Source of the DNA: Nocardioidaceae bacterium
GTDB taxonomy: Bacteria > Actinomycetota > Actinomycetes > Propionibacteriales > Nocardioidaceae
Assembly: GCA_029266455.1 (NCBI GenBank)
Contig: JAQSWV010000020.1
Span: 1 to 42,598 of the forward strand
Length of the DNA: 42,598 bases
Reading direction: 5' to 3'
Shown: piece by piece, positions 31,611 to 42,364 of the stretch
Position numbering within the stretch: the stretch's first letter is position 1
How the letters are laid out: every line of letters starts with the position of its first letter
Program-made: the position numbers and the translations under genes
The notes under the pieces: model-generated
The model's database searches: none
What the model was told of the DNA's origin: nothing
Seen by the model: the letters and a program-made list of their open reading frames with translations, nothing else

Positions 31611-31640
31611 TGACGGACAGTCCGTCACCGCGACTAGGGT
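31611..31640 (+). promoter_or_regulatory. Promoter of dnaX (leaderless)
   Basis: A -35-like TGACGG (31611-31616) and a -10 TAGGGT (31635-31640) are separated by 18 bases. GTG 31648 follows the -10 box after seven bases, so transcription should begin at the start codon. No ribosome site is present. Confidence 0.5.
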
Positions 31641-31647
31641 TCGCGGT

Positions 31648-33747
31648 GTGGACGCGCCCCTTGCCCTGTACCGCCGCTACCGCCCCGAGCGGTTCGCCGA
31701 CGTGCTGGGGCAGGACCACGTCACGGGGCCGCTGCGCCAGGCACTGGCCGGAAACCGGGTGCACCACGCGTACCTGTTCTCCGGACCCCGCGGGTGCGGA
31801 AAGACGACCAGCGCCCGCATCCTCGCCCGCGCGCTGAACTGCGAGCAGGCGCCGGTGGCCGAGCCGTGCGGCGAGTGTCAGAGCTGTCGCGACCTCGCAC
31901 GTGACGGTCCCGGGAGCCTCGACGTCATCGAGATCGACGCGGCCAGCCACGGCGGGGTCGACGATGCCCGCGAGCTGCGCGAACGGGCGTCCTTCGGGCC
32001 GATGTCCAGCAGGTACAAGGTGTACATCGTCGACGAGGCGCACATGGTGACCCCGCAAGGCTTCAACGCCCTGCTCAAGGTGGTCGAGGAGCCGCCGCCG
32101 CACGTGAAGTTCGTCTTCGCGACCACCGAGCCCGACCGGGTACTGCCGACCATCCGCTCCCGCACCCACCACTACCCGTTTCGGCTGTTGCCCCCGCGGC
32201 TCCTCACCGACTACCTGGCCGAGATCTGCGACCGCGAGGGCATCGCGGTCGAGCCTGCCGCCCTGCCGCTCGTGGTCCGTGCAGGAGGCGGCTCAGCCCG
32301 CGACACCCTCAGCGTGCTCGACCAGCTGATCGGCGGGGCGGGCGACGAGGGCTTGACCTACCCGCTTGCCACCGGCCTGCTGGGGTTCACGCCGGAGTCA
32401 CTCCTCGACGAGGTGATCGACGCCTTCGCGGCCGAGGACGGCGCAGCGGTCTTCCAGGTCGTGGACAGAGTCGTCGAGGGGGGTCGGGAGCCACGCAGGT
32501 TCGTCGAGGACCTGCTGGGCCGGCTTCGTGACCTCATCGTGCTGGCTCACGTTCCCGCCGCGGCACGCGACGGCCTGCTCGACGTCAGCCCCGAGCAGGG
32601 CGAGCGGCTGGCGGGCCAGGCGGCCCGATTCGGTGCCGCCGACCTGGTGCGTGCCGCCGAGGTGGTCGCGACCGCACTCGGGGAGATCCGGGGCGCCACC
32701 GCGCCGCGATTGCTGCTGGAGCTGATGTGCGCCCGGGTGCTGCTGCCTGCCACCGACGACGACGTGGCAGGGGTCCAGGCCAGGCTGGATCGCATCGAGC
32801 GCCGGCTGGCAATTGCCGGCTCCCAGGCAGGAGCCGCGCACGCCGCAGCCTCCGCGCAGCCAGTGGAGGCCGCGCACCCCGCCTCCACCGCGGAGCCTGA
32901 AGCCGACAAGACCCTGCGGCGACGAGACCCCCGGCCGGCCTCGTCGGCCGACCGACCCGACCACTCCGAGTCCCCGGCGGCCACGTTGCCGGCGGAGCCG
33001 ATCACAGGCGCCGCCCCCGAGTCGGCCGCCGAGCCGTCTGCTCTCACCTCGGGCCCGCCACCTGAGTCCTCCGCCGGCGCACGCCTTGGCTCACCCGACG
33101 CGTCCGCAGTCGCTCCCCCGGCGGTTCCGGCTGAGGGTGCGCCGCTGGGGCTCATCGACGTACGACGGGCCTGGCCCGACGTCGTCGAGCGCACGAAGTC
33201 GGCGCGCCGGCTGGCCTGGTCGCTGCTGAGCCAGAGCGCCCAGGTGCACGCGCTCGACGGACGGACGTTGACAGTCGCCTTCGTCAACGCCGGCAGCCGC
33301 GAGTCCTTCGCTCGCAACGGCTGCGACGAGGTGCTCCGCCAGGTGCTGATCGACGTTCTGGGTGTCGACTGGCGGGTCGAGTCCATCGTCGATCCCTCCG
33401 CGTCGGCAGCGTCACCGGCCGCCGGGCCAGCCGGTCCTCCTCAGGCGTCGACGCCGCCTGACCAGGAGCGCGCGGCACGGCAGCCGGTGGAGTCGGGTGC
33501 TGCCTCCACCACGGCGGCGTCAGCCGCAGCGACGTCCTCACCGGCGACGTCCTCGACGGCGACGTCCTCGACGGCTGCGGCCTCGACGAGTGCGGCCTCG
33601 ACGATGGGGGCCCCGTCTGCCGCTACGGCCACCTCGGACGGAGCCCACGTCGACGACCCGGACATGGAGGTCGACGGCGATACCCAGGAGCTGCTGACCC
33701 GCGAGCTCGGCGCGCAGGTCATCGAGGAGATCCCGCATCAGCCGTAG
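31648..33747 (+). CDS. dnaX: DNA polymerase III subunits gamma and tau
   Basis: The clamp-loader ATPase that holds the replicase together. The 699-residue protein begins DAPLALYRRYRPERFADVLGQDHV. It has the Walker A motif FSGPRGCGKTTSARILARAL (about residues 46-65), the four-cysteine zinc module CEQAPVAEPCGECQSC, Walker B YIVDEAHM and sensor region FATTEPDRV. After residue 400 a long Ala/Pro/Ser-rich linker leads to a short conserved segment (VRRAWPDVVERTKSARRLAWSLL), then a Thr/Ser/Ala repeat tail. GTG 31648 is set by the DnaX N-terminus and the leaderless promoter; the frame is open further back only because it passes through the SRP RNA gene. It is followed by the usual ybaB and recR. Confidence 0.96.
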   Translation: MDAPLALYRRYRPERFADVLGQDHVTGPLRQALAGNRVHHAYLFSGPRGCGKTTSARILARALNCEQAPVAEPCGECQSCRDLARDGPGSLDVIEIDAASHGGVDDARELRERASFGPMSSRYKVYIVDEAHMVTPQGFNALLKVVEEPPPHVKFVFATTEPDRVLPTIRSRTHHYPFRLLPPRLLTDYLAEICDREGIAVEPAALPLVVRAGGGSARDTLSVLDQLIGGAGDEGLTYPLATGLLGFTPESLLDEVIDAFAAEDGAAVFQVVDRVVEGGREPRRFVEDLLGRLRDLIVLAHVPAAARDGLLDVSPEQGERLAGQAARFGAADLVRAAEVVATALGEIRGATAPRLLLELMCARVLLPATDDDVAGVQARLDRIERRLAIAGSQAGAAHAAASAQPVEAAHPASTAEPEADKTLRRRDPRPASSADRPDHSESPAATLPAEPITGAAPESAAEPSALTSGPPPESSAGARLGSPDASAVAPPAVPAEGAPLGLIDVRRAWPDVVERTKSARRLAWSLLSQSAQVHALDGRTLTVAFVNAGSRESFARNGCDEVLRQVLIDVLGVDWRVESIVDPSASAASPAAGPAGPPQASTPPDQERAARQPVESGAASTTAASAAATSSPATSSTATSSTAAASTSAASTMGAPSAATATSDGAHVDDPDMEVDGDTQELLTRELGAQVIEEIPHQP

Positions 33748-33801
33748 GCTCGGCATCCCGGCCGCGTCAGTCGGCCTACTCGATCCCACCGAGGAGCTCT
33801 T

Positions 33802-34182
33802 GTGTTCGAAGGCGGTAACCCCGACATGTCCGCCCTCCTCGCCCAGGCGCAGCGCCTGCAGGAGGAGCTGGTGACGGCGCAGGCCGAGCTCGCGGAGGCA
33901 CGGGTGCAGGGATCAGCGGCCAGCGGGCTTGTCACAGCCACCGTCTCCGGCACCGGCGAGCTCCTGGCCGTCAGCATCAAACCGGAGGCCTGCGACCCCG
34001 ACGACGCCGAGACGCTCGGCGACATGGTGGTCGCGGCCGTACGGGACGCGACGGACCAGGCAGGCGCGCTCGCGGCGGAGCAGATGAACCCACTGGCCGG
34101 CGGGCTGGGCGCCCTGGGCGCACCCGGAAACCCTCCTGACACCGAGGGCGGGAGCCCCTCGGGCTTCTCGCTCCCGCGCTGA
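33802..34182 (+). CDS. YbaB/EbfC nucleoid-associated protein
   Basis: Small DNA-binding protein of the YbaB/EbfC family, which forms tweezer-like dimers on DNA. The 126-residue frame begins at GTG 33802 with GAGGAG five bases upstream; ATG 33826 is an alternative. The coiled N-terminal helix (SALLAQAQRLQEELVTAQAEL) is followed by the family core VTATVSGTGELLAVSIKPEA, then LGDMVVAAVRDA. The end is Gly/Pro-rich. The position between dnaX and recR is standard. Function in recombination or nucleoid structure is family knowledge. Confidence 0.93.
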   Translation: MFEGGNPDMSALLAQAQRLQEELVTAQAELAEARVQGSAASGLVTATVSGTGELLAVSIKPEACDPDDAETLGDMVVAAVRDATDQAGALAAEQMNPLAGGLGALGAPGNPPDTEGGSPSGFSLPR

Positions 34183-34191
34183 CGGTCCCTC

Positions 34192-34791
34192 GTGTACGAA
34201 GGCGTCGTCCAAGACCTCATCGACGAGCTGGGGCGGCTGCCCGGTATCGGCCCGAAGGGCGCTCAGCGCATCGCCTTCTACCTGCTCGAGGCCGACCCGG
34301 TGGACGTCAAGCGGCTGGCGCACGTGCTCGTGGAGGTCAAGGACAAGGTCCGCTTCTGCTCGGTGTGCGGCAACGTCGCCGAGGACGAGCAGTGCCGGAT
34401 CTGCCGCGACCCGCGTCGTGACCTGCAGGTGCTGTGCGTGGTGGAGGAGTCGAAGGACGTCGTGGCGATCGAGCGCACGCGCGAGTTCCGCGGGCGCTAT
34501 CACGTGCTGGGTGGCGCGATCTCGCCCATCGAGGGCATCGGACCGGAGCAGCTGCGGGTTCGTGAGCTGATGCAGCGGCTTGCCGACGGCGTGGTCATCG
34601 AGGTCATCCTGGCCACCGACCCCAACCTCGAGGGCGAGGCCACAGCCACCTATCTGACCAGGCTGCTCAAACCCTTAGGCTTGCGGGTGACGCGGCTGGC
34701 GAGCGGCCTGCCGGTCGGAGGCGACCTGGAGTATGCCGACGAGGTGACCCTGGGACGCGCATTCGAGGGGAGGCGTTCGGTCGATGACTGA
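34192..34791 (+). CDS. recR: Recombination mediator RecR
   Basis: Works with RecF and RecO to load RecA at gapped DNA. The 199-residue protein has the helix-hairpin-helix [23 protein letters not shown] at the N-terminus. A four-cysteine zinc finger follows ([16 protein letters not shown], about residues 57-72). The Toprim domain has [17 protein letters not shown] and [18 protein letters not shown] with acidic metal residues. The C-terminus, [29 protein letters not shown], is the RecR signature. A GTG start is used, and the end overlaps the DUF5063 gene by eight bases. Confidence 0.97.
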   Translation: MYEGVVQDLIDELGRLPGIGPKGAQRIAFYLLEADPVDVKRLAHVLVEVKDKVRFCSVCGNVAEDEQCRICRDPRRDLQVLCVVEESKDVVAIERTREFRGRYHVLGGAISPIEGIGPEQLRVRELMQRLADGVVIEVILATDPNLEGEATATYLTRLLKPLGLRVTRLASGLPVGGDLEYADEVTLGRAFEGRRSVDD

Positions 34792-35425
34792 TTCGACGCC
34801 GGGCAACCGGCTGAATCTACCCAACTCGGACGCCTGGACGAGGGTGGACAGCGACCTGGAGGACCTGGCTCAGGGGGTGGCCGACCAGGTGGCCAGCTTC
34901 CTGCTCGCCGTGCGTGCCATCGCCCGCAGCGGCGAACCGGGCACGGCGATTCCGCTGCTGCTCCTCGAGGTCAGCCAGCTGCTGCTGGCGGGTGCGAGGC
35001 TCGGCGTGATGACTGATCTCGTCCCCAGCGAGCAGTACGAGCCTGAGCCCGGCCCCGACCCCGACCTCGATCGCATCCGCGAGGCGCTGGCCGTGTTGCT
35101 CGGCCCTGCCGACGAGTACGTCGAGGTGTTCGACCCCTACGCCGACCCACCCGAGCTCGTACCGGGCCGGATCTCCGACGACGTCGCTGCCATCGCCGGG
35201 AGGCTGGCGCACGGGCTCGCCCACCACCGTGGCGGCCGCGTCGACGAGGCGCTGTGGTGGTGGCAGTTCTCGTATGTGTCGTCGTGGGGCTCCGAGGCCA
35301 GTGCGGTGCTGCGGGCGCTGCAGTCGGTGGTTGCGCACGACCGGCTGGACGCCGACATCCCCGACACCACCGAGCTGGAGCGGATCGCCGTCGCCGAGCA
35401 GATCGCGGCTCAGCCGACCGGCTGA
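34784..35425 (+). CDS. DUF5063 family protein
   Basis: The 213-residue acidic protein of unknown function is regularly found after recR in actinobacteria. Family features are [17 protein letters not shown] near residue 27, [27 protein letters not shown], and [30 protein letters not shown] with its run of aromatic residues. No signal peptide or membrane segment is visible. The start overlaps the recR end, so translation is coupled. lysC follows after 98 bases with its own likely promoter. Confidence 0.88.
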   Translation: MTDSTPGNRLNLPNSDAWTRVDSDLEDLAQGVADQVASFLLAVRAIARSGEPGTAIPLLLLEVSQLLLAGARLGVMTDLVPSEQYEPEPGPDPDLDRIREALAVLLGPADEYVEVFDPYADPPELVPGRISDDVAAIAGRLAHGLAHHRGGRVDEALWWWQFSYVSSWGSEASAVLRALQSVVAHDRLDADIPDTTELERIAVAEQIAAQPTG

Positions 35426-35475
35426 GCCGAGTGTCCACCGGGCGGTGAGGGTCCGGTGGCCCCCGCGTCCGCCGG

Positions 35476-35481
35476 TAGACT
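35476..35481 (+). promoter_or_regulatory. -10 box of the lysC-asd operon
   Basis: TAGACT lies about 42 bases before the lysC GTG, leaving a leader of roughly 35 bases with GGAGGAG next to the start. No good -35 element is seen. Confidence 0.35.
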
Positions 35482-35523
35482 CGGCCGCCGTCCGACACCC
35501 GCACCCGAGCCACCGGAGGAGCC

Positions 35524-37931
<2,408 letters not shown>

Positions 37932-37958
37932 CCGTGCGGCACGAAGCGCGACAGGGTC

Positions 37959-37976
37959 CGGGCGCGGCTGCGCCCG
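37959..37976. terminator. Hairpin between asd and the LysE-type gene
   Basis: Arms CGGGCGC (37959-37965) and GCGCCCG (37970-37976) form a perfect 7-bp stem around GGCT. It sits between two convergent genes and has no T-run on either side, so it could end transcription from both. Confidence 0.45.
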
Positions 37977-37993
37977 CGGCCGACACCTGAGCC

Positions 37994-38623
37994 TCAGTGT
38001 GGTCGGCCGGTCACGGCCAGCCCCGCGCCCAGACCGATGAGCGACACCCCGCCCGCGCCGCGGACCAGTGCGATGCGGGCCGGCGAACGCGCGAACCACT
38101 CGCTGGCGGTGCCCGCCGACACGGCCCAGACCGCATCGCTGGCCAGCGCGATGGCCAGCACGACCAGACCGAGGACGAGCATCTGCAGCGGGACACGGCC
38201 AGCCGTGGGATCGACGAAGCCGGGCAGTGCCACCGCAAGGAACACGATCATCTTCGGGTTGGTGACACCGACCACGAACCCTTCGCGCAGCACCCGGCGG
38301 GTGCCGGTGGTGACCGGGTGGCGCAGGTCGGGTGCGCGCCGGTGCCGGAGTGCCAGCACCCCGAGCCAGACGAGGTACGCGGCGCCGACCACCTTGACCA
38401 CGGTGAAGACCTCGGCCGACCGGGCCACGACTGCTCCGACCCCGAGGGCCACGGCCAGAACCTGGACGTACAGCCCGGCGGCGTTGCCCACCACGGTGAG
38501 GAGCGCGCCGCGACGTCCGACGGTCAGGGCGCGGCTCACGGTGAACACGACGCTCGGACCCGGTATGGCGATCAGGACGGTCGTCGCGACGATGAAGGCA
38601 AGCAGATGCCCGGTGGGCAGCAC
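37994..38623 (-). CDS. LysE/RhtB-family amino acid exporter
   Basis: The 209-residue membrane protein has six hydrophobic segments. The LysE-family N-terminal motif is IPGPSVVFTVSRALTVGRRGAL, followed by VVKVVGAAYLVWLGVLALR and, mid-protein, GFVVGVTNPKMIVFLAVALPGF. The family exports lysine, arginine, threonine, homoserine or related compounds. Standing next to the lysine-pathway operon lysC-asd it might export one of that pathway's products (inference), but it is on the opposite strand and has no visible LysG regulator. Confidence 0.92.
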   Translation of the reverse strand: MLPTGHLLAFIVATTVLIAIPGPSVVFTVSRALTVGRRGALLTVVGNAAGLYVQVLAVALGVGAVVARSAEVFTVVKVVGAAYLVWLGVLALRHRRAPDLRHPVTTGTRRVLREGFVVGVTNPKMIVFLAVALPGFVDPTAGRVPLQMLVLGLVVLAIALASDAVWAVSAGTASEWFARSPARIALVRGAGGVSLIGLGAGLAVTGRPH

Positions 38624-38663
38624 CGGCCCAGGCTAGCCAGCCCGACCGTGTCCCGTCACACCG

Positions 38664-40643
38664 TTAGTCGCTGGCGGCGAAGGCGGCGAACGCGTCCAGC
38701 GACTCGGGATTGGCCAGGGCTCCCTTGGCGGCAGCCTCGTCGGCCGAGACCCCACGCAGGATCCGCTTGACCGGCACCTCGAGCTTCTTGCCCGAGAGCG
38801 TGTGCGGGATGGCCGGCACGGCGTGCACTGAGTCGGGCACGTGTCGCGGTGACAGATTCGTCCGCAGCTCACGGGTGATCGCCGCGACCAGCTCGTCGCC
38901 GAAGTCCGTCCCTTCGGAGGGCACGACGAACAGCAGCAGGCTCCCGCTCCCCCCGTGCGAGTCCTCGAGATGGACGACGAGGCTGTCGGCGACCTCCGGC
39001 ATCGCCTCCACCACGGAGTAGAACTCCGCAGTGCCGAGCCGCACACCACCGCGGTTCAGCGTGGCGTCGCTGCGTCCCGACAGCACACAGGAGCCGTCCG
39101 CCTCGATCGTGATCCAGTCGCCGTGGCGCCACACACCCGGGTAGTCCTCGAAGTACGCCGCGCGATACCGGGACCCGTCGTCGTCGTGCCAGAAGCCGAC
39201 CGGCATCGAGGGCATGGGCGCGGTGACCACCAACTCGCCCTGCTTGCCGATCACCGGCGATCCGGACGCGTCGTACGACTCCACCTTGCACCCCAGGCAG
39301 ATGCCGGCGATGCGGCCGGCCCGCACCGGCAGCAGCGGGTTGCCGCCGACGAAACCGGTGCACACGTCGGTCCCTCCGGACACGCTGGACAGCAGGACGT
39401 CCTCGGAGATCGCGGAGTACACGTAGTCGAAGCCCTCGGGCGGCAGCGGCGCCCCGGTGGAACCCATGCCGCGCAGGGCGGACAGGTCGGCCAGCTCCCC
39501 CGGCTCCAGCCCGTTCTTTCGACAGGCCAGCAGATAGGGGGCGCTCGTGCCGAAGTAGGTGAGCCCGACCTCCTCGCTCATCCGCCACAGGGCGGACAGG
39601 TCGGGCCAGGCGGGGTTCCCGTCGAACATGACGACCGTCGAGCCGACCCCGAGGCCGGAGACGAGGTAGTTCCACATCATCCACCCCGTGGTGGAGAACC
39701 AGAAGAAGCGGTCGCGGGCTCCCAGGTCCAGCTGCAGCCCGAGCGCCTTGACGTGCTCCAGCGTGATGCCCCCGTGGCTGTGCACGATCGCCTTGGGCAG
39801 TCCCGTCGTCCCCGACGAGTAGAGAATGTAAAGCGGATGGTCGAACGGGACACGGTCGTAGGACATTTCTGCCGGCTCGGCCAGCAGGTCCGCCCACGAC
39901 AGGGCGTCAGCCGGAGGTGCTGAGTCGGGGTCCAGGTAGGGAAGGTGCACCGTGTGCCGCAGACCCGACAAGGACCGCCGGATCGCCGCAACCTCGCTGC
40001 TGCGGTCGATCGGCTTGTCACCGTAGCGATAGCCGTCGACAGCGACGAGCACCGCCGGTGCGATCTGGCCCCATCGGTCCACCACGCTGCGGGTGCCGAA
40101 CTCCGGTGCGCAGGACGAGAAGACGGCGCCGAGGCTGGCCGTCGCGAGCAGCAGGACGAGGGTCTCGGGAACGTTGGGCAGGTAGGCGGCCACCCGATCG
40201 CCGGGGCCGACTCCGAGCCGGACCAGGCCGGCTCGAGCCCGCGCCACCTGGTCGCGCAGATCGTCCGCGGTCAGCTCGACGGGGTCGCGGCTCTGTGAGC
40301 GGCCCACGACCACCACGTCGTCGTCGGACCGGCCGGGCAGGGCCAGCATTGCCTCGGCGTAGTTGAGCCGCAGGTGGGGGAACCAGGAAGCACCCGGCAT
40401 GGTCGCGTCCGCCAGGGCCGGGTCGAGCCGACCCTCGTGCGGGACGTCGAAGTAGTCGACCACCGTGCGCCAGAAGGCCCCCAGCTCGTCGACCGACCAC
40501 TGCCACAGGGCCGGGTAGTCGTCGAAGCTCCGCCCGGCCGCTGCCTCGGCCCGGTGCATGAACGCGCCCATGCGGGTCGTGTCGCGGGCATCCGCGGGCG
40601 GCGACCAGAGCAGGCGGTCGTCCTGGGAGGGGTGATCCTGCAT
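38664..40643 (-). CDS. Acetoacetyl-CoA synthetase (acetoacetate-CoA ligase)
   Basis: Activates acetoacetate with ATP and CoA. The 659-residue size and the motifs fit this ANL-superfamily branch. The N-terminal SFDDYPALWQWSVDELGAFW is the cap region of acetyl-CoA-synthetase-like enzymes. The adenylation core P-loop is YILYSSGTTGLPKAIVHSHGG (with a GTTGLPKA core), followed by WFSTTGWMMWNYLVSGL, then GGTDVCTGFVGGNPLLPV, YRAAYFEDYPGVWRHGDW and SGRSDATLNRGGVRLGTAEFY, and the C-terminal lysine loop PHTLSGKKLEVPVKRIL. ATG 40643 gives the usual start MQDHPSQDDRLLWSPP; the frame is open further upstream through the tRNA gene. No ribosome site is obvious. Confidence 0.93.
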   Translation of the reverse strand: MQDHPSQDDRLLWSPPADARDTTRMGAFMHRAEAAAGRSFDDYPALWQWSVDELGAFWRTVVDYFDVPHEGRLDPALADATMPGASWFPHLRLNYAEAMLALPGRSDDDVVVVGRSQSRDPVELTADDLRDQVARARAGLVRLGVGPGDRVAAYLPNVPETLVLLLATASLGAVFSSCAPEFGTRSVVDRWGQIAPAVLVAVDGYRYGDKPIDRSSEVAAIRRSLSGLRHTVHLPYLDPDSAPPADALSWADLLAEPAEMSYDRVPFDHPLYILYSSGTTGLPKAIVHSHGGITLEHVKALGLQLDLGARDRFFWFSTTGWMMWNYLVSGLGVGSTVVMFDGNPAWPDLSALWRMSEEVGLTYFGTSAPYLLACRKNGLEPGELADLSALRGMGSTGAPLPPEGFDYVYSAISEDVLLSSVSGGTDVCTGFVGGNPLLPVRAGRIAGICLGCKVESYDASGSPVIGKQGELVVTAPMPSMPVGFWHDDDGSRYRAAYFEDYPGVWRHGDWITIEADGSCVLSGRSDATLNRGGVRLGTAEFYSVVEAMPEVADSLVVHLEDSHGGSGSLLLFVVPSEGTDFGDELVAAITRELRTNLSPRHVPDSVHAVPAIPHTLSGKKLEVPVKRILRGVSADEAAAKGALANPESLDAFAAFAASD

Positions 40644-40777
40644 GCGGGTCAGTCTGCCGCACACCGGTCCGCCGCGGCGCCGGAGAGCTGGACGTGTCGT
40701 CGTCCGTACCGACGTGCCGCCCGCGGCGGTCGGGACCCCCGGCCGGACATGCCAGCCGGGGGTCCGCGTTCCCAGAG

Positions 40778-40851
<74 letters not shown>

Positions 40852-40867
40852 ATCGGGCCCGGTCAGC

Positions 40868-41818
40868 CTAACCGACGCGAGCAACTGGTCCGACTCGGGA
40901 TTGACCCTCGTCGGACACCAGCGTCAGGAGTGTTGCCTCGGGTCGGCAGCTGAGCCGCACCGGTGCATATGGCGATGTGCCGAGGCCTGCCGAGACGTGC
41001 AGCCAGGAGCTCCGGCCCGCGGAGCTGTGCCGGTGCAGCCCGCGGGCACGATGTCGGTCGAGGTCGCAGTTGGTGACCAGTGCGCCGTAGCCCGGCACTC
41101 TCAGCTGGCCGCCATGAGTGTGGCCGGCCAGGATGAGGGCATAGCCGTCGGAGGTGAACCGGTCGAGCACCCGCAGGTACGGCGCGTGCGCCACCGCCAC
41201 GGCCAGGTCGGCGTCCTCTGGTGCCGGCCCCGAGACGGCTTCCAGGTCGTCGAACGACAGGTGCGGGTCGTCCACCCCGATCAGTGCGAGCTCCAGTCCG
41301 GCCACGGACAGCCGGACCCGCCGGTTGGACAAGTCACGCCAGCCCCTGCCGGTGAGCGCCCCGACCAGGTCGCGCCAGGGCAGCCGTTCGCCCAGGCGTC
41401 GGCGGTCCTGCCCACCCGGCAACAGGTAGCGGGCGGGGTTCTTGACCAGCGGCGCGTAGTAGTCGTTGGACCCGAGCACGAACGCCCCCGGACGATCCAG
41501 GAGACCGTCCAGGCAGTCGATGACCGGTCCCACCGCTTCCCGGTGGCCCAGGAAGTCCCCGGTGGCCACCACCGCGTCGGGCTCGAGCGCAGCCAGGGCG
41601 CGTACCCAGCGCTGCTTGCGGTGCTGGCGCGGCGTCAGGTGCAGGTCTGACAGGTGCAGCACGCGCACCGGGGCGTGCCCGCGAGGCAGCACGGGAATCT
41701 CGGTGTCGCGCAGGACGAACGCACGGGTCTCGACGACGCTGTAGGCGAACCCCGTCACTGCCGCTGCCGCGATTCCGCCGGCGGTCCACGGCAATGCAGA
41801 AGCGGTCCGTATCGGCAC
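40868..41818 (-). CDS. Membrane-anchored metallophosphoesterase
   Basis: The 316-residue protein has an N-terminal hydrophobic segment (about residues 8-27, likely uncleaved anchor). A calcineurin-like domain follows. It shows HLSDLHLTP (Asp-x-His), ATGDFLGHRE (Gly-Asp), GSNDYYAPLVKNP in place of the usual GNHD/E, VAHAPYLRVLDRF and AGHTHGGQLRVPGYGAL (His metal ligands). The Ser-for-Gly and Asn-Asp variant of the third motif is seen in actinobacterial members. Substrates are unknown; envelope phosphoesters are possible. GTG 41818 follows CAGCCT by six bases, so it is probably leaderless. It is divergent from the GatB/YqeY gene. Confidence 0.92.
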   Translation of the reverse strand: MPIRTASALPWTAGGIAAAAVTGFAYSVVETRAFVLRDTEIPVLPRGHAPVRVLHLSDLHLTPRQHRKQRWVRALAALEPDAVVATGDFLGHREAVGPVIDCLDGLLDRPGAFVLGSNDYYAPLVKNPARYLLPGGQDRRRLGERLPWRDLVGALTGRGWRDLSNRRVRLSVAGLELALIGVDDPHLSFDDLEAVSGPAPEDADLAVAVAHAPYLRVLDRFTSDGYALILAGHTHGGQLRVPGYGALVTNCDLDRHRARGLHRHSSAGRSSWLHVSAGLGTSPYAPVRLSCRPEATLLTLVSDEGQSRVGPVARVG

Positions 41819-41879
41819 GCTGCCAGGCTGTCACATTGGGACTTCCCGTCCGTAGGCACCCGCCTGCCAGACTGGACGG

Positions 41880-42341
41880 ATGGCCGAGCTCAAGCTGCGA
41901 CTGCGCGAGGACCTGACCACTGCGATGAAGGCACGCGACGCGTTACGGGCTTCGACGCTGCGGATGGCCCTCACCGCGGTCACCAACGCCGAAGTGGCCG
42001 GGAAGCAGGCCCGCGAGCTGGACGACCAGGAGGTGACCCAGGTCCTGGTGGCGGAGGCGAAGAAGCGCCGGGAGGCCGCGGAGGCGTACTCCGGTGCGGG
42101 GCGCACGGAACTGGCCGACAAGGAGCGCGCCGAGGCGGAGGTCCTCGCCGACTACCTGCCCCGCCAGCTGACCGCGGAGGAACTGGTCGCGCTCGTCACC
42201 GCGGCGGTGCGGGAGGTAGGTGCCGCCGGCCAGGGAATGCGCGCCATGGGGACGGTGATGGGCGCGCTACGGCCGCAGACCAACGGCCGTGCCGACGGAG
42301 CTGTCGTGGCGGCCGAGGTCCGCCGCCAGCTCAGCGGCTGA
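41880..42341 (+). CDS. GatB/YqeY domain protein
   Basis: The 153-residue helical protein of the YqeY family begins MAELKLRLREDLTTAMKARDALRASTLRM. It carries EVTQVLVAEAKKRREAAEAY, LADYLPRQLTAEEL and the C-terminal GMRAMGTVMGALRPQTNGRADGAVVAAEVRRQL, the tail domain shared with GatB of the tRNA-dependent amidotransferase. It contacts tRNA in GatB, but the role of the free form is unknown. CAGACT sits six bases before the ATG and no ribosome site is seen, suggesting leaderless translation. It converges with the Gly/Asn/Pro-rich gene at the window end. Confidence 0.92.
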   Translation: MAELKLRLREDLTTAMKARDALRASTLRMALTAVTNAEVAGKQARELDDQEVTQVLVAEAKKRREAAEAYSGAGRTELADKERAEAEVLADYLPRQLTAEELVALVTAAVREVGAAGQGMRAMGTVMGALRPQTNGRADGAVVAAEVRRQLSG

Positions 42342-42364
42342 GTCACCCTGCGCTGCGCGGGACG

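Noticed and set aside
31360-31647. 96-codon extension in front of dnaX
   Set aside because: It passes through tRNA-Ser and the SRP RNA; the true DnaX N-terminus begins at GTG 31648.
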